From positions 2,505,382-2,569,381 of the forward strand of contig ML682121.1 of the NCBI GenBank assembly GCA_007922195.1: a stretch of 64,000 nt of DNA, in the 5' to 3' direction. This DNA comes from Podocnemis expansa (taxonomy: Eukaryota; Chordata; Testudines; Podocnemididae). A program made the translations under genes and the position numbers. Positions 63,831-64,000 of the stretch are shown here, piece by piece (position 1 is the first letter of the stretch; the number at the start of each line of letters is the position of its first letter). The notes beneath the pieces are model-generated. The model saw only the letters and a list, made by a program, of their open reading frames with translations. It did no database searches and had not been told where the DNA came from.

Positions 63831-64000
63831 TTTCAACGGCTATGTAGGATGGCCAGGGAGGGCACATGATGCCAGGGTCCTCCATAACTCCACCCTGTAC
63901 TGGGGCAGGGAGGCGGGCACCTTCTTCCCCCCTTTAACATCACCATTGGGGAAGTCAGAAAAAAAAAGCCTTTGCCATGTCTGGCGATGGCTTTTTTCAA

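Overview
This window is vertebrate nuclear DNA. It is almost certainly sauropsid, most likely a turtle (a crocodilian is the main alternative). Genes are split into short exons with GT..AG introns. The intergenic DNA is packed with CR1 LINE fragments, tRNA-like SINEs carrying a CR1 tail, MIR-type SINEs, many hAT-like MITEs and Penelope-like retroelement (PLE) ends. Nothing prokaryotic is present. One 10-base assembly gap (17675-17684) lies inside a minisatellite.

Four protein-coding genes can be reconstructed exon by exon, with reading phase conserved at every joined splice site. (1) A minus-strand gene (7728 to 1824) encodes a 184-residue type I membrane protein with a signal peptide, one degenerate Ig V-type domain, a short linker and a membrane segment. 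(2) A plus-strand C-type lectin-like gene of the CLEC2 family runs from 22683 to 27678; its first cytoplasmic exon was not found. (3) A minus-strand NKR-P1/KLRB1-like gene (47766 to 30911) has six exons and 234 residues: a tyrosine-motif tail, a membrane anchor, a cysteine-containing stalk and a three-exon C-type lectin domain. (4) A plus-strand gene (54895 to 60017) encodes 187 residues with the same four-exon, all phase-1 architecture as gene 1.

The layout is roughly mirror symmetric: Ig gene (-), CLEC2-like (+), KLRB1-like (-), Ig gene (+). NKR-P1 receptors and CLEC2 ligands are genetically linked receptor-ligand pairs in mammals (KLRB1 and CLEC2D) and in the chicken MHC (B-NK and B-lec). 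The convergent pair here therefore looks like a reptilian version of that innate NK recognition module. The two flanking single-V-domain genes look like paralogues of each other and resemble SLAM-family (CD48/CD244) first domains. They are the best candidates for something little described.

The rest is repeat-rich. The strongest non-genic signals are: PLE 3' ends, two of which retain the decayed C-terminal endonuclease coding region; at least five places where PLE ends are arranged as inverted pairs; hammerhead-ribozyme-like core motifs in those ends; two CR1 copies sharing an unusual non-CR1-like 5' head; a family of GGATATCC-rich palindromic repeats; several long hairpins (2312-2423, 38569-38640, 62899-62982); and a 77-78 bp minisatellite flanked by directly repeated ~125 bp blocks. 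Repeat boundaries are read by eye and are approximate to about 10-30 bases unless a terminal inverted repeat is stated.
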